NCBI RefSeq assembly: GCF_000969905.1
Contig: NZ_CP009520.1
Location: 2,480,001-2,544,000 of the forward strand
Source: Methanosarcina vacuolata Z-761
GTDB taxonomy: Archaea; Halobacteriota; Methanosarcinia; Methanosarcinales; Methanosarcinaceae
Direction of reading: 5' to 3'
DNA: 64,000 bases
Below are positions 28,111 through 36,633 of the stretch, piece by piece. Every line of letters begins with the position of its first letter. The first letter of the stretch is position 1. The notes beneath the pieces are model-generated. The model was not told the DNA's origin, did no database searches, and saw nothing but the letters and a program-made list of their open reading frames with translations. A program made the translations under genes and the position numbers.

Positions 28111-28508
28111 TGGATTTCGGATCTTTTCTTGCAGCTCCCGAAGTAAAAGTCAAAGTCATAACTTACAGGGACATCTTTCAGGATAAGGCTATGCTCGAAA
28201 ACCGCTTTGGGAACGAATACAAAGACCTGTCGGCGGTAATAAAGCTGGACCATGCAGATCTCAAACAGCTGGATGTGAAAAAAGGCGATACAGTAATTTT
28301 AAAAAATTCCTTTGGAAGAGTTGTGGTAAAGGCTATGGAATCTGGATACGAAACTCCTCACAAAGGCATCGCATATATGCCTAAAAGCCCCTGGTCCAAC
28401 ATGCTGGTATCAGATGAAACCGGAGGTACAGGAGTACCCAAATTCAAGGATATATCCGTAACTGTTTCCAGTGCAAAAGGGGAAAAAGTAACTGAACTCA
28501 TGCTTTAA
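28110..28508 (+). CDS. fwdD: formylmethanofuran dehydrogenase subunit D (molydopterin dinucleotide-binding)
   Basis: 132 residues, the normal size for FwdD/FmdD. The beta-barrel motif HADLKQLDVKKGDTVILKNS and the cofactor-contact segment GIAYMPKSPWSNMLV are typical of molybdopterin-dinucleotide-binding domains. It completes the cofactor pocket with FwdB. The start ATG overlaps the fwdB stop (TGATG), so translation is coupled. A hairpin terminator follows ~40 bases after the stop. All three genes share similar codon use. Confidence 0.92.
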   Translation: MDFGSFLAAPEVKVKVITYRDIFQDKAMLENRFGNEYKDLSAVIKLDHADLKQLDVKKGDTVILKNSFGRVVVKAMESGYETPHKGIAYMPKSPWSNMLVSDETGGTGVPKFKDISVTVSSAKGEKVTELML

Positions 28509-28545
28509 GTGCTTTCCCTGGTAAGATTAACAAATCCCTCAAAAA

Positions 28546-28575
28546 TTGCCGTAAAAGCGGCAAAATTATTTTCTA
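28546..28575 (+). terminator. terminator of the fwd operon
   Basis: TTGCCG and CGGCAA arms (6 bp) around a TAAAAG loop, followed by AATTATTTTCT. It is 38 bases after the fwdD stop. Confidence 0.65.
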
Positions 28576-28617
28576 TTCCTTTTTCATAACTTGGTTAGCT
28601 GCAGATTGGATGAAAGC

Positions 28618-28905
28618 ATGGTTGATGTACTTTTAAAATTTACAAAAATCTTGAAAAACGGAACTACTTTTTATCACTTTGAAGGTTTTGAAAATGTGGA
28701 CTCAAGGTGGGAGCTGCCCTGTGAGTATCTTTCAGGCCCTCATTTTGCAGCCTGGAATGGCGTTTTTCTGTATTCTGGCGGAAATAAGATAAAAACTCTC
28801 TGCCCAGGTAACTTGATTTCCTTGAGTGAGTATCAGGAATTGATGGAAATTATTCAAGTAGGGAAACAAAGGCTAAAAGAGATAAAACATAAAATGGATA
28901 ATTAA
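28618..28905 (+). CDS. small hypothetical protein
   Basis: 95 residues from the ATG at 28618; an in-frame TTG at 28591 is possible but has no better ribosome site. The sequence looks genuinely coding: a compact alpha/beta start (VDVLLKFTKILKNG), an aromatic middle (FYHFEGFENVDSRW, HFAAWNGVFLYSGG) and a basic helical tail (KQRLKEIKHKMDN). It contains no cofactor motif. It follows the fwd terminator, so it is probably a separate transcript. No family recognised. Confidence 0.5.
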   Translation: MVDVLLKFTKILKNGTTFYHFEGFENVDSRWELPCEYLSGPHFAAWNGVFLYSGGNKIKTLCPGNLISLSEYQELMEIIQVGKQRLKEIKHKMDN

Positions 28906-28925
28906 AGATCAACTGACATTTATAT

Positions 28926-29030
28926 TTGGTTGTTATTATATTTAAACTTCATATTTTTATATTAGAAAAAGAGGTCCAAACCACAATTTTTTGACGTTTC
29001 CTGTCCGAACAAAAACTGAAAGCTCTATGG
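28926..29030. repeat. dispersed repeat, copy 2
   Basis: Matches 24577-24684, sharing the GAAAAAGAGGTCCAAA core and flanking AT blocks. It lies directly before a transposase remnant. Confidence 0.7.
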
Positions 29031-29107
29031 TCTTATTAACCAGGGCAATATTACTGGTAATGGAATTTACATAAGTCGTGGGAAAAACCAGAGATATCTT
29101 ACACCGG

Positions 29108-29283
29108 TGCGGTAAAGTATTCAATGACCACACCGGCACTTTTTATCACGATCTTCGCAAAGATGAGCAAACTATTGATTTATCTCCAAAAATGTCTATG
29201 AAAGGCATGAGCATTGAAGCCATTGCCGATGTTTTAGAGGTATATCTGCCAGTGTAAAGCGATAGCTCGTGAAGCTGAACCCA
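29108..29283 (+). pseudogene. transposase remnant
   Basis: The stretch CGKVFNDHTGTLFYHDLRKD then LSPKMSMKGMSIEAIADVLEV has the character of the N-terminal zinc-finger/helix part of an archaeal transposase or InsA-like protein. It then shifts by one frame: the following ISASVKR-stop-LVKLNP looks like a continuation with a Trp codon turned into TAG. With no start, a frameshift and a stop it is dead. The exact IS family is not certain. Confidence 0.55.
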
Positions 29284-29471
29284 TGGTATCCCCTTCAAAT
29301 TATATGGGTAAAAGTAAATTTCATGTATGTACTGAAATTGTAAAAATTTAACCAAATCTGAAAAACAACCTCAAGCGATGCATTAAAACTTTGTAACCGT
29401 ATGATAAAATTGTTGCATATTTTTTGAGTTGGAAAATTCCCCATTGAATTTGAAGAGGATACAAAAAGAAA

Positions 29472-30938
29472 TTACTTAAAGGTTTTATCCTTCTGTCTCT
29501 GGATTTCTGAAAGGATTTGCACCTTTATCTCAAGCGCAGGAGCGAAGCCAGGTTGCAATTCCAGGGCTCGATTACAGTTTTCAAGTGCTTCTTTCTGTTT
29601 ACCCATTTCCAAAAGGACAAAACCCCTTATCGCCCAGAGGCGTGGCTCTTCAGGGGCGAGATGAAGCGCCTTATCGTAAACCTTCAGGGCCTCCTCGTAC
29701 CTGCCTAGCCTGGAAAACAAACTTCCGGTCGAAGTAAGGGCCTCAAGGTATTCAGACCTTATCTGAAGAGCTGAACTGTAAGCTTCAAGGGCTTCGTCTT
29801 CTCTGCCGAGGGCCGAAAGTATGGAGCCTTTTCCTGCCCAGGCTTCAGCATATTCTGGATATCTCCGAAGAATTTTATCGTAGGTTTCTAGGGCTTCTTC
29901 AAACCTGCCAAGCCTTGCAAGCACAACTCCTTTGTTGTCCCAGGCAATTTCAAAAGACGGTTCAAGCTCAATTGTCCTGTCATAAGCCGCAATTGCTTCT
30001 TCGAGCAGGCCCAGTTCCGAGAGAATGACGCCTTTGTTATACCAGACCCTGTGGTCTTCAGGAATAATTTTCAGCACCTTTGCGTTAAGCTGCAGGGCAG
30101 TTTCAAACCGCCTGGCCTTATACATGAGCACGGCCTTCTGAAAGAGAGCTGTAGCATCCTGGGGATCCTTCTCAAGCTGCTCAGCGCAGGCATCAAGTTC
30201 TTCGAAAAGGGGCAAGGAGCTATAAAGGTCTCTTACAGCCAGGAAAAGAGGCAGGATTTTATAGGTGTTTCCATGATAGGTAAGTTCCTTTGCTTCAGTG
30301 TTATATAGAAAAGAAGCCGATTTTCCTTGATCGAGCTCTTCTTCCGATAAACCTTGCTTTTTTTTGTTCCTGAAAGCCTTTTCAATTTCTGGACTATTTT
30401 CTATTTCTCCAGCTTTTTTTATTTCTTCATTATTTTCTATATCCTCAGATTTTTCTGTTCTGTCGGTATTCTCTATTCCTTCAGTATTCTCTATTCCTTC
30501 AGTATTCTCTATTCCTTCAGTATTCTCTATTCCTTCAGTATTCTCTATTCCTTCAGTTTTTCCTACTCCTTCTGTCTTCTCTTTCTCTATTCCTTTAATC
30601 GCTGCTTTCATCCCGGAAAATGCTGCTGGAGAAAGAGGGGAACTATTAGAGACTGAAATCACAGATCTGAGGTATTTCCCGAGTTTTCTATCATTTTTGT
30701 CCCATAAGACCATTGAAGCGCCCTGGCATTCGTGGAGGAATTTTTCCAGGCAGAGCCTCTGGGATGCATGACTCCCGGAATGCTCAAGCGCAGAAAAGGC
30801 TGAAATTGCTGCCCTGCAATGTTTCCGAAGTTCGTTCAGGGAAATATTTATTCTGGAAGAGTAAGCCTCCGTTTTAATCCCTCCTTTTCCTTGTTTAGCT
30901 ACGGTCGGAAAAAGCGTCGCACAGTGAGTTTCGATCAA
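29472..30938 (-). CDS. TPR repeat protein with a low-complexity repeat linker
   Basis: Up to 488 residues. An N-terminal helical domain (~1-105) is followed by a linker holding five copies of TEGIEN and further Glu/Asn/Lys repeats (~115-200). A middle domain (~205-245) precedes at least seven canonical TPRs (~250-480; AWYNKGVILSELGLLEEAI type). TPR arrays bind partner proteins. The start is unclear: the TTG at 30938 overlaps the end of the PASTA gene by 44 bases and has no clear ribosome site, while a GGAGGG ribosome site further in precedes no standard start codon. It is probably co-transcribed with the PASTA gene. Cytoplasmic. Confidence 0.82.
   Translation of the reverse strand: MIETHCATLFPTVAKQGKGGIKTEAYSSRINISLNELRKHCRAAISAFSALEHSGSHASQRLCLEKFLHECQGASMVLWDKNDRKLGKYLRSVISVSNSSPLSPAAFSGMKAAIKGIEKEKTEGVGKTEGIENTEGIENTEGIENTEGIENTEGIENTDRTEKSEDIENNEEIKKAGEIENSPEIEKAFRNKKKQGLSEEELDQGKSASFLYNTEAKELTYHGNTYKILPLFLAVRDLYSSLPLFEELDACAEQLEKDPQDATALFQKAVLMYKARRFETALQLNAKVLKIIPEDHRVWYNKGVILSELGLLEEAIAAYDRTIELEPSFEIAWDNKGVVLARLGRFEEALETYDKILRRYPEYAEAWAGKGSILSALGREDEALEAYSSALQIRSEYLEALTSTGSLFSRLGRYEEALKVYDKALHLAPEEPRLWAIRGFVLLEMGKQKEALENCNRALELQPGFAPALEIKVQILSEIQRQKDKTFK
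30474..30560. repeat. 18-bp in-frame coding repeat inside the TPR protein gene
   Basis: ATTCTCTATTCCTTCAGT repeated about five times encodes TEGIEN units on the minus strand. It is a length-variable coding microsatellite that keeps frame. Confidence 0.85.
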
Positions 30939-31395
30939 GTGGTAAAAGCTTGCCTTTTACCGCAACTACAAGTTTTACGGATGATCCTGCCGGAGACTGG
31001 GTGCCTGGTTTCGGTTCCTGCCTGAGGATCTCTCCTGCCGTAACCCCTATGGGAAGAATTCCTTTTTGCTCAACAATCTCTCCCGCGGTAAGCCCTGCGT
31101 CTTCCAGAAATTTAATAGCTTTTTCAAGGGGCTGTCTTATAACATTCGGAACTTCCACGTTTCCTGTGACAGTTCCGGGCCCTGCCCTGGTTTCTGGCAC
31201 TTCCGCACTTTCTTTTTCTTCGAGCACCTCTTCGAGCAAGTCAATTGCCCCGCTAATACGAAGGAGAGTCTCTTTCAGATTTTTTTTCCGGTCTTCAAGT
31301 TCTGAAAGCTTTAATTCGATGTCTTTGAGGATCTTCTGTCCGGATTCGTATTCTGCCCTGAGTTCAGTTAAACGCTGTTCAAGTTTTACTGCCAT
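30895..31395 (-). CDS. coiled-coil protein with a PASTA domain
   Basis: 166 residues. Residues 1-65 are a strong coiled coil (heptads rich in Leu/Glu/Lys). A short Pro/Gly linker follows, then one PASTA domain (~77-148) with NVEVPNVIRQPLEKAIKFL and GTQSPAGSSVKLVVAV. PASTA domains bind cell-wall precursors in bacteria; archaea with PASTA proteins lack such walls, so the ligand here is unknown. There is no signal peptide or membrane helix, so the protein is probably cytoplasmic. Its 3' end overlaps the start of the TPR gene, which suggests the two form a complex. Confidence 0.83.
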   Translation of the reverse strand: MAVKLEQRLTELRAEYESGQKILKDIELKLSELEDRKKNLKETLLRISGAIDLLEEVLEEKESAEVPETRAGPGTVTGNVEVPNVIRQPLEKAIKFLEDAGLTAGEIVEQKGILPIGVTAGEILRQEPKPGTQSPAGSSVKLVVAVKGKLLPLDRNSLCDAFSDRS

Positions 31396-31636
31396 ATTTC
31401 TGGATACCCCTTCTGGCTATTTATTTCAATTTTATTCGATCTTTTCCGCTTTATTCAAAATTATTCACTTTATTAAAAATATATTCTAATTAAAAATTTT
31501 CTTTATTATTTGGAACTTTCTTTCTATTTGGACTCGACCTATTTTACTTCAAAAAAGCCGCAATTGACTATTTTTACATTATTTTTTGTATTATAAATTA
31601 TATTTTTGTATTTATTGTCTGATTTTACCTTTTTAG

Positions 31637-31740
31637 TTTTATTGATTGTTTTATTGATTGCTTTATTGATTGTTTTATTGATTGCTTTATTGATTGCTTT
31701 ATTGATTGTTTTATTGATTGTTTTATTGTTTGTTTTATTA
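31637..31740. repeat. 12-bp tandem repeat TTTTATTGATTG/C
   Basis: About eight to nine head-to-tail copies with T/C variation at the joint. The hydrophobic peptide it would encode has no start context. Confidence 0.88.
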
Positions 31741-32111
31741 TTATTTTCTTCTTTATATCAGATGCTTTTTAGCTCTCTGTACATTTCCAGCCCAATACAT
31801 TTTAAGTTTTATATTTTTACACGCCATCGGATTGAAAAAGAACTATTGACCTGGATTCATATATCCTAAATTTGGAAGGTTAACGCAACTAGAGATATAT
31901 ATTTTCATATTCCTCTTCCATGAAACTCAATATTTTCCAGTGAATTTCTTCCATATTCAGTATTTCTGACTTTTTTTTCCCTTTTTCAGAGTTACAACTC
32001 ACGTTTCAAAAATAGAATAAAAACGATATAAATAGACCGCACAATCACTAATTATGTCTAAAATTAGTCCTAATAATAACGATTATGGATAACTTATATC
32101 AATTGTTGAAT

Positions 32112-32147
32112 TTTGATATTGATATTGATATTGATATTGATATGAGT
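32112..32147. repeat. 6-bp microsatellite TGATAT
   Basis: About six copies of TGATAT in AT-rich spacer DNA, a pure microsatellite. Confidence 0.85.
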
Positions 32148-32342
32148 AAAGCCCACACGACATACTAATACTTTGAAGTTGGTACTATGTTTCATGTTCA
32201 AGCCTATGGTATTTTTGTAATAATTTATCACATATTCTGGCAAATTAGTGAAGTTATCTACCACTAAATCCATAAAAATTCGGTCTTCGTTACCATTTCT
32301 AAAGATTCTCTTCTCTCTAGAGTCTTAAAGACAGTTTTTCAA

Positions 32343-32409
32343 TGTGGGGATTGCTGCACCATTTCCAATAGTTTTCGGTTTTTTTAGCCGGGAATCTAAC
32401 ATCCCCACA
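32343..32409. ncRNA. candidate structured RNA or element end, 9-bp closing stem
   Basis: Perfect arms TGTGGGGAT (32343-32351) and ATCCCCACA (32401-32409) enclose ~50 bases with a smaller CGG/CCG hairpin. A GC-rich patch in AT-rich spacer DNA of this genome type often marks a structured RNA. No known RNA family is recognised, and the orientation is unknown. Confidence 0.3.
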
Positions 32410-32439
32410 AGCCGGTACTCAGTTAAAAATTATTGAATA

Positions 32440-32449
32440 TTTTATATAG
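32440..32449 (+). promoter_or_regulatory. TATA-like box before the gene at 32570
   Basis: TTTTATATAG lies ~125 bases before the start codon, with no other good candidate between. Confidence 0.3.
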
Positions 32450-32569
32450 TTGCCGTTAAATAATATGCGAGCCATAGGATACTTATAGGAGTATTAAATT
32501 CATTGCTCCCCTTTCCGGACGAAATTGCAAGGGGCTATCCGGCAAGGGATAAATTGAGGGGGTGCAATA

Positions 32570-32923
32570 TTGAAATATGTAAACAAATACGGTAAGCTAT
32601 TGCTCAGTGCATATATAATGAAGAAAATGAAGTCAGTCAAGTCTCCAGGGAAAAAAGGAATATTACGTAAATATGCTAAGCTGGCCCTTGGCGCATATCT
32701 TCTGAATAAACTCCGGTCAGAAAGGCTTGAAAAGGAAGTAGAAGCCGAATTTGAGCCGGAAGAAATAATGCTTAGTGAAGCAGAAGAAGCGGAAAAAGGT
32801 AAGGGGAGACCTTCAATGAAAATGGGCAAAATAATTCTTGGTGTTCTGGCAGGTACAACACTCTTATACGCTGTTAAAAGGCATGCTGCTAAAAAAAGAA
32901 AGCATAGAATCGAAGTGGAATGA
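32570..32923 (+). CDS. small basic protein with two membrane-like segments
   Basis: 117 residues. Start TTG at 32570, chosen for the GAGGGGGT ribosome site 6 bases before it. A Lys-rich amphipathic N-terminus (KYGKLLLSAYIMKKMKSV) and a similar KYAKLALGAYLLNKL unit look like an internal repeat. An acidic linker follows, then a hydrophobic helix KIILGVLAGTTLLYAVKRH and a basic end. The last helix closely resembles the start of the next protein (KILMGVLAGAAIIHAVKKH), so the two are related and likely act together. Function unknown; a membrane-surface role is inferred. Confidence 0.68.
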   Translation: MKYVNKYGKLLLSAYIMKKMKSVKSPGKKGILRKYAKLALGAYLLNKLRSERLEKEVEAEFEPEEIMLSEAEEAEKGKGRPSMKMGKIILGVLAGTTLLYAVKRHAAKKRKHRIEVE

Positions 32924-32974
32924 GCCTGGAGGAGGGTAGACCTGCACAAAATAAATAAATGGTGTAAAATCCTG

Positions 32975-33457
32975 ATGGGTGTACTTGCAGGAGCTGCCAT
33001 TATACATGCCGTTAAAAAACATATGTGCTGCAACAGAGTTATTCCAGGAGCTTTTAAATCTTTTTCCACTTCTTTCAAGCACAGACAAATTCCTCCAAAG
33101 GTAAAATCCATCTATCCTGACAGACAAACCTTTGCTTTCAGGCATGACCACCCTATCTGGGTCGAGTTCGATAAGCCTATGAACAATGCAACCATTACGA
33201 AAGAAACCGTAATAGTTAGAAGTTCTGCATCAAAAGAGCCTGTGGACGGATTACTGGACATAGGGTCCAGAATGCTGATGTTCCGCCCTTATGGCGAATA
33301 TCCTATGGACGAATCAGGTGCCAAAATAACAATTACTTTACTTGGGAGCGAAACCGGATCAGGATTCATAATGGATGAGCGTGGTATTGCTCTGGATGGA
33401 GATGAAGACGGAAAGCCTGGCGGAAACTATGAATATACTTACAAGATTATAAGATAA
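32975..33457 (+). CDS. membrane-anchored protein with bacterial Ig-like (Big_5) domain
   Basis: 160 residues from the ATG. A short hydrophobic segment (MGVLAGAAIIHAVKKHMCC) is followed by a Big_5/SbsA Ig-like domain (about 45-155; IPPKVKSIYPDRQTF, FDKPMNNATITKETV, MLMFRPYGEYPMDESG). The frame stays open to 32924 and a good GGAGGG ribosome site (32930-32936) precedes CTG at 32942. Translation may therefore start there and add LHKINKWCKIL, matching the KMGKIIL lead of the upstream gene's helix. The two genes are adjacent and in the same frame. The Ig domain suggests surface binding; function unknown. Confidence 0.72.
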   Translation: MGVLAGAAIIHAVKKHMCCNRVIPGAFKSFSTSFKHRQIPPKVKSIYPDRQTFAFRHDHPIWVEFDKPMNNATITKETVIVRSSASKEPVDGLLDIGSRMLMFRPYGEYPMDESGAKITITLLGSETGSGFIMDERGIALDGDEDGKPGGNYEYTYKIIR

Positions 33458-34167
33458 TTATAAGATAAAATTGAGAGACTTTTTATTATTTTCTGGTCTC
33501 TTCAGATTTCCACTTTAAATCGTGCAAAACAATAAAATTTTAATTTTATAAAAATAAATTATTTTTTATAATAAAAGGGTCGAGATTCGGCAGGTCGCCA
33601 TAAAGAACTTAAATCGTTTTTTTGATATCGTTTTAGAACATCTGATAAATTTGTATTAGATTTAAAACTGGTTCACTTGTAGCTTAACTTCCACGACACA
33701 TATAAACACTGAACTGCGTTCCTTCCATAAATATAACCTGAGAAATCAAGTATCTCTATAAAGTCCGGCTGTCAGATCGGGTTGAGTTAATTTTTCATCT
33801 TAGAGCAATAATTTATACTGTTTTGAAATAGATTTCCCAAAACCAAAAACATAATGAAATCGGTATCATTGCGATCGGTGTACCTATTGTGGATGACAGA
33901 AAAAAGCTATAGCGCACCTTAATCCTCAACCTCTCTGGTTAAGTTTCAAACTAAAGATAGAATTGTCAGTATATCTTTTGCCACAATTTCATTTTCATAG
34001 CCTTATTCTATACATTATTGGATTCTAATTTATATTTCTTTAGTTATTATATGTCAACAGTAATAATCTATTTATGACACCCAGAGGCTTTTTCCTGATT
34101 TATGAGTCTTTACTTAATAACAGTAGGTGCCAGAGAAATAAATGTTATAGAAAGGGGGTAATTAAAC
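33458..34167. other. spacer; a possible terminator, otherwise nothing
   Basis: Complementary AGAGAC and GTCTCT arms at 33474-33503 around an AT-rich loop could end the preceding gene. The other ~650 bases show no gene, RNA or repeat. The last 30 bases hold the GGGGGT ribosome site of the next gene. Confidence 0.45.
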
Positions 34168-34392
34168 ATGCACGAAGGAATGATGGGGCAAAGTCATATG
34201 CATCATTGCGGCTCGATGCCTGAAATTTGGGAAATGCTAACTGATGAACAGAAAAAAGAAATTGCACTAATGAAGATGGATATGAAAATCCAATGGTTAG
34301 AAATGAAAATCAGCGAAATGGAAAATATGATTAAGTTAAAGAAAAAGGCCATCGAGAATATTAAAAAGTTCCAGCAAACAATGAGAAAATAA
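34168..34392 (+). CDS. small Met/His-rich coiled-coil protein
   Basis: 74 residues, of which about 13 are Met. The N-terminus is a possible metal-binding segment (MHEGMMGQSHMHHCGSM) with four His and one Cys. The rest is one long charged helix predicted to form a coiled coil (DEQKKEIALMKMDMKIQWLE and onward). A strong GGGGGT ribosome site precedes ATG. Met/His clusters of this kind bind Cu or Ag in other proteins, so metal handling is a reasonable guess, not shown. No neighbours in the same operon. Confidence 0.68.
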   Translation: MHEGMMGQSHMHHCGSMPEIWEMLTDEQKKEIALMKMDMKIQWLEMKISEMENMIKLKKKAIENIKKFQQTMRK

Positions 34393-34430
34393 GATTTAAG
34401 GATATCAAGAGCGTCAAATGCCGCGCTGCT

Positions 34431-34680
34431 TGCCCACGACGCTGCCATATGGTTTCGATCAACCGTTGCGCCGGTTGATCACGCCGTTCCTGGGGAAGAA
34501 TTTCATCGCACCATTTTCGCTCAAGCTTTTTTGAAAAGGCTTGTGATCACGCCGACAGGGTTTGGGGATAAGGTTCTCCAACTCAAACGCTCATCGGGTT
34601 TTTGGTCAAGTTTTTTAAAAAGGTTGTTTGAAAAGGCTTGTGGGCAAGCAGTTTTTCAAAAGGCTTGTTAAAAAGGCCTT
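34431..34680 (-). repeat. dispersed intergenic repeat, inverted copy 2
   Basis: Reverse complement matches 25847-26000. It includes the hairpin GATCAACCG-TTGCGC-CGGTTGATC (34457-34480) and several AAAAGGCTTGT units. It lies between two convergent small genes. Confidence 0.8.
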
Positions 34681-34690
34681 GTATTTTCAG

Positions 34691-34933
34691 TTATTTACTC
34701 CTTTTAATCTCTTCAAGTATACTCTTTTGCGTTTCTGCAATCTCTTTTAACGTTGCATTGATTTCTACCATCAGTTCAGTTGTATTTTTTGTTATCCCGA
34801 TTTCCGGAGTTTCCTCGGGGGAACTGTCGTTTTGCTCCCGTTCTTCATCCTGGAGTTCACGTAAGAGCTGTCCCATTGCTCCAAACTCACGGCTCTTGTC
34901 AGAGATAGCTATCGTTTTATCTTCCTGATTCAT
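34691..34933 (-). CDS. small acidic coiled-coil protein
   Basis: 80 residues, highly charged. A disordered Glu/Asp/Ser/Pro centre (EEREQNDSSPEETPE) is flanked by helices, the last (TTELMVEINATLKEIAETQK) with heptad spacing. There is no ribosome site of note and no family recognised. It might be a small regulatory or structural protein. Coding status is supported only by composition and an uninterrupted frame. Confidence 0.45.
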   Translation of the reverse strand: MNQEDKTIAISDKSREFGAMGQLLRELQDEEREQNDSSPEETPEIGITKNTTELMVEINATLKEIAETQKSILEEIKRSK

Positions 34934-35331
34934 GGCTTTAACAATGCTGCAAAATGTAGAAATAATTTCCGATATGCTACGAAATCTATTTTTCCGGGTC
35001 GAATCATCCAGGATTTTCTGTCTGAACTTGAAACCTGAATATAAATTCAGATTCTCATTTCAATACGGATGATTTAGATAATATTGACCAGATATGACTA
35101 AAAAAATTCGTTCTTCGTTTTTAAGAGTCAAGTTTAAATAGAACTGTAACATTATATTAGATGGGCAGTGGGGAAAAATAGCGTATGTAACGGGATCTCT
35201 CTAAATTGGATAAAACCTCTATCATGAACCCCACACCCTACAGGTTATGAAAAAGACACTTTTTTGGAATCTCTTTGTTCTCATTCTAGTTTTTGATATT
35301 TTTCCGTGGTAGCTTACACTTCAAAGGGCAG
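34934..35331. other. intergenic spacer, nothing seen
   Basis: AT-rich DNA with no convincing gene, repeat or hairpin. Confidence 0.45.
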
Positions 35332-36633
35332 TTAATCGATCATCTGGATCAAGGCCGCTGAGAGCACAATGAATGCTACAAAAACCAGAATCAGCGAGAA
35401 GAACAGAAATATGGCCATTAAGGTTCTCTCGATGCTCATATCATGTACAAACTTGCCGCCCACAATATAGAGATAGAACTGATAAATCCCAAAAATCCAG
35501 CCGACAAAAGGAAGCCAGATAAAAGGATATCTCTTTTGATCAAATAGTGTATTTAATTTTACAAAAGAAGTGATTAACTTGTCATCGTTGTCTGATAATA
35601 TCAGATGTTTTTTAATGTAAGCTCTTTTGTTGCCTAACTCACTTTTGCCATAATCCTTTGGGTATTCTTCCCTAGTTTTAGCAAATATCTTTTTGGCAAT
35701 ATTTTTTACTAGTGTCTCAAAAAAGGATCTTAAATTTCCAATCATTCCACTATTAACTGATTGCCAGTTAGATAACTCAGGTAATTCATCAATTTCAAGT
35801 AAAAATTTCTCCATCGCTGGAGGAAATCCATATTTTGAAATTATTTCAATTACTTGCTCCTTATGAATGTTTAATTCTTCATTAAAGGTTTCAAGCTGAG
35901 TTTTCAGTCTGTTATATCTCAATGTAGTAACTTTACTTTCAAACTCTTCCCTGATATTTAGTGACTTCGGAAAATTACAGTTTACTATTAAAATTAATAA
36001 ATTAAGAAGAGTCTCATCAAAGTAGACAGGTTCAACATGCATAAATATTAATATGTCATTAAATAATCCTTCAATATCGTCTATGCACTTGTAAGCTTCA
36101 AATTCTATGACTTTTCCTGAATCTGAATCTATATGTCTGTCTAAATATACACTTTCCTTTATTTTTGTTTCGAGTGCTCTAACTATTAAGTCATAATTAC
36201 TTATTTTCAACAGAAAATAGAATGCTAAGGAGGCGCTGCTGTGGAGTTTATAGCTTGTATAAACCGTATCTACACAGTTGATGTTAATAGGAACAGCAAT
36301 AGAAACTAAATTTGACAACTTTTTTTCTAGATTGCTTAAGAATATGTTTCTGCACCCCGGAAGATGCTCTATTTTATTATATAACTTTTTCAAATATGTG
36401 TATGTGTCCCATTCTAACTCCCATTTATCGTTTGGAGATAACTGCAAATCCATTAAAGGACGTTGTCCAGAAGGATATTTTATAGATCCAGAAGTATCTT
36501 TTTTTGTTACGACTATTTCTCTAAAAGTTTGAACATAATGAAATAGATTATTATTTTTGATATTTTCCTTTTCAAAATCAAAAATTATATCAATATTCTT
36601 TTCAATGCATTCTCTATCGACCATGAATCTCAA
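35332..36633 (-). CDS. uncharacterised protein with two C-terminal membrane helices
   Basis: 433 residues. The first ~345 are soluble, helical and Asn/Lys/Glu-rich (for example LKTQLETFNEELNIHKEQVI). Two membrane helices close the protein: FIWLPFVGWIFGIYQFYLYI near 365 and the ~27 residues before ALIQMID at the end. The layout is a cytoplasmic domain tethered by a C-terminal hairpin. Its AT-richness and irregular codon use suggest accessory DNA. No family recognised and no operon partner. Confidence 0.65.
   Translation of the reverse strand: MRFMVDRECIEKNIDIIFDFEKENIKNNNLFHYVQTFREIVVTKKDTSGSIKYPSGQRPLMDLQLSPNDKWELEWDTYTYLKKLYNKIEHLPGCRNIFLSNLEKKLSNLVSIAVPININCVDTVYTSYKLHSSASLAFYFLLKISNYDLIVRALETKIKESVYLDRHIDSDSGKVIEFEAYKCIDDIEGLFNDILIFMHVEPVYFDETLLNLLILIVNCNFPKSLNIREEFESKVTTLRYNRLKTQLETFNEELNIHKEQVIEIISKYGFPPAMEKFLLEIDELPELSNWQSVNSGMIGNLRSFFETLVKNIAKKIFAKTREEYPKDYGKSELGNKRAYIKKHLILSDNDDKLITSFVKLNTLFDQKRYPFIWLPFVGWIFGIYQFYLYIVGGKFVHDMSIERTLMAIFLFFSLILVFVAFIVLSAALIQMID

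Larger units (their letters stand above)
31396..32569. other. 1.17-kb spacer with microsatellites and a structured GC-rich patch
   Basis: No gene. It holds a 12-bp repeat (31637-31740) whose open frame (LLIVLLIAL) is an artefact, a 6-bp repeat (32112-32147), a hairpin island (32343-32409) and a TATA-like box (32440-32449) for the next gene. Confidence 0.6.

Noticed and set aside
31606-31869. Hydrophobic protein (LLIVLLIAL repeats)
   Set aside because: It is a translation of the TTTTATTGATTG microsatellite and lacks a ribosome site.
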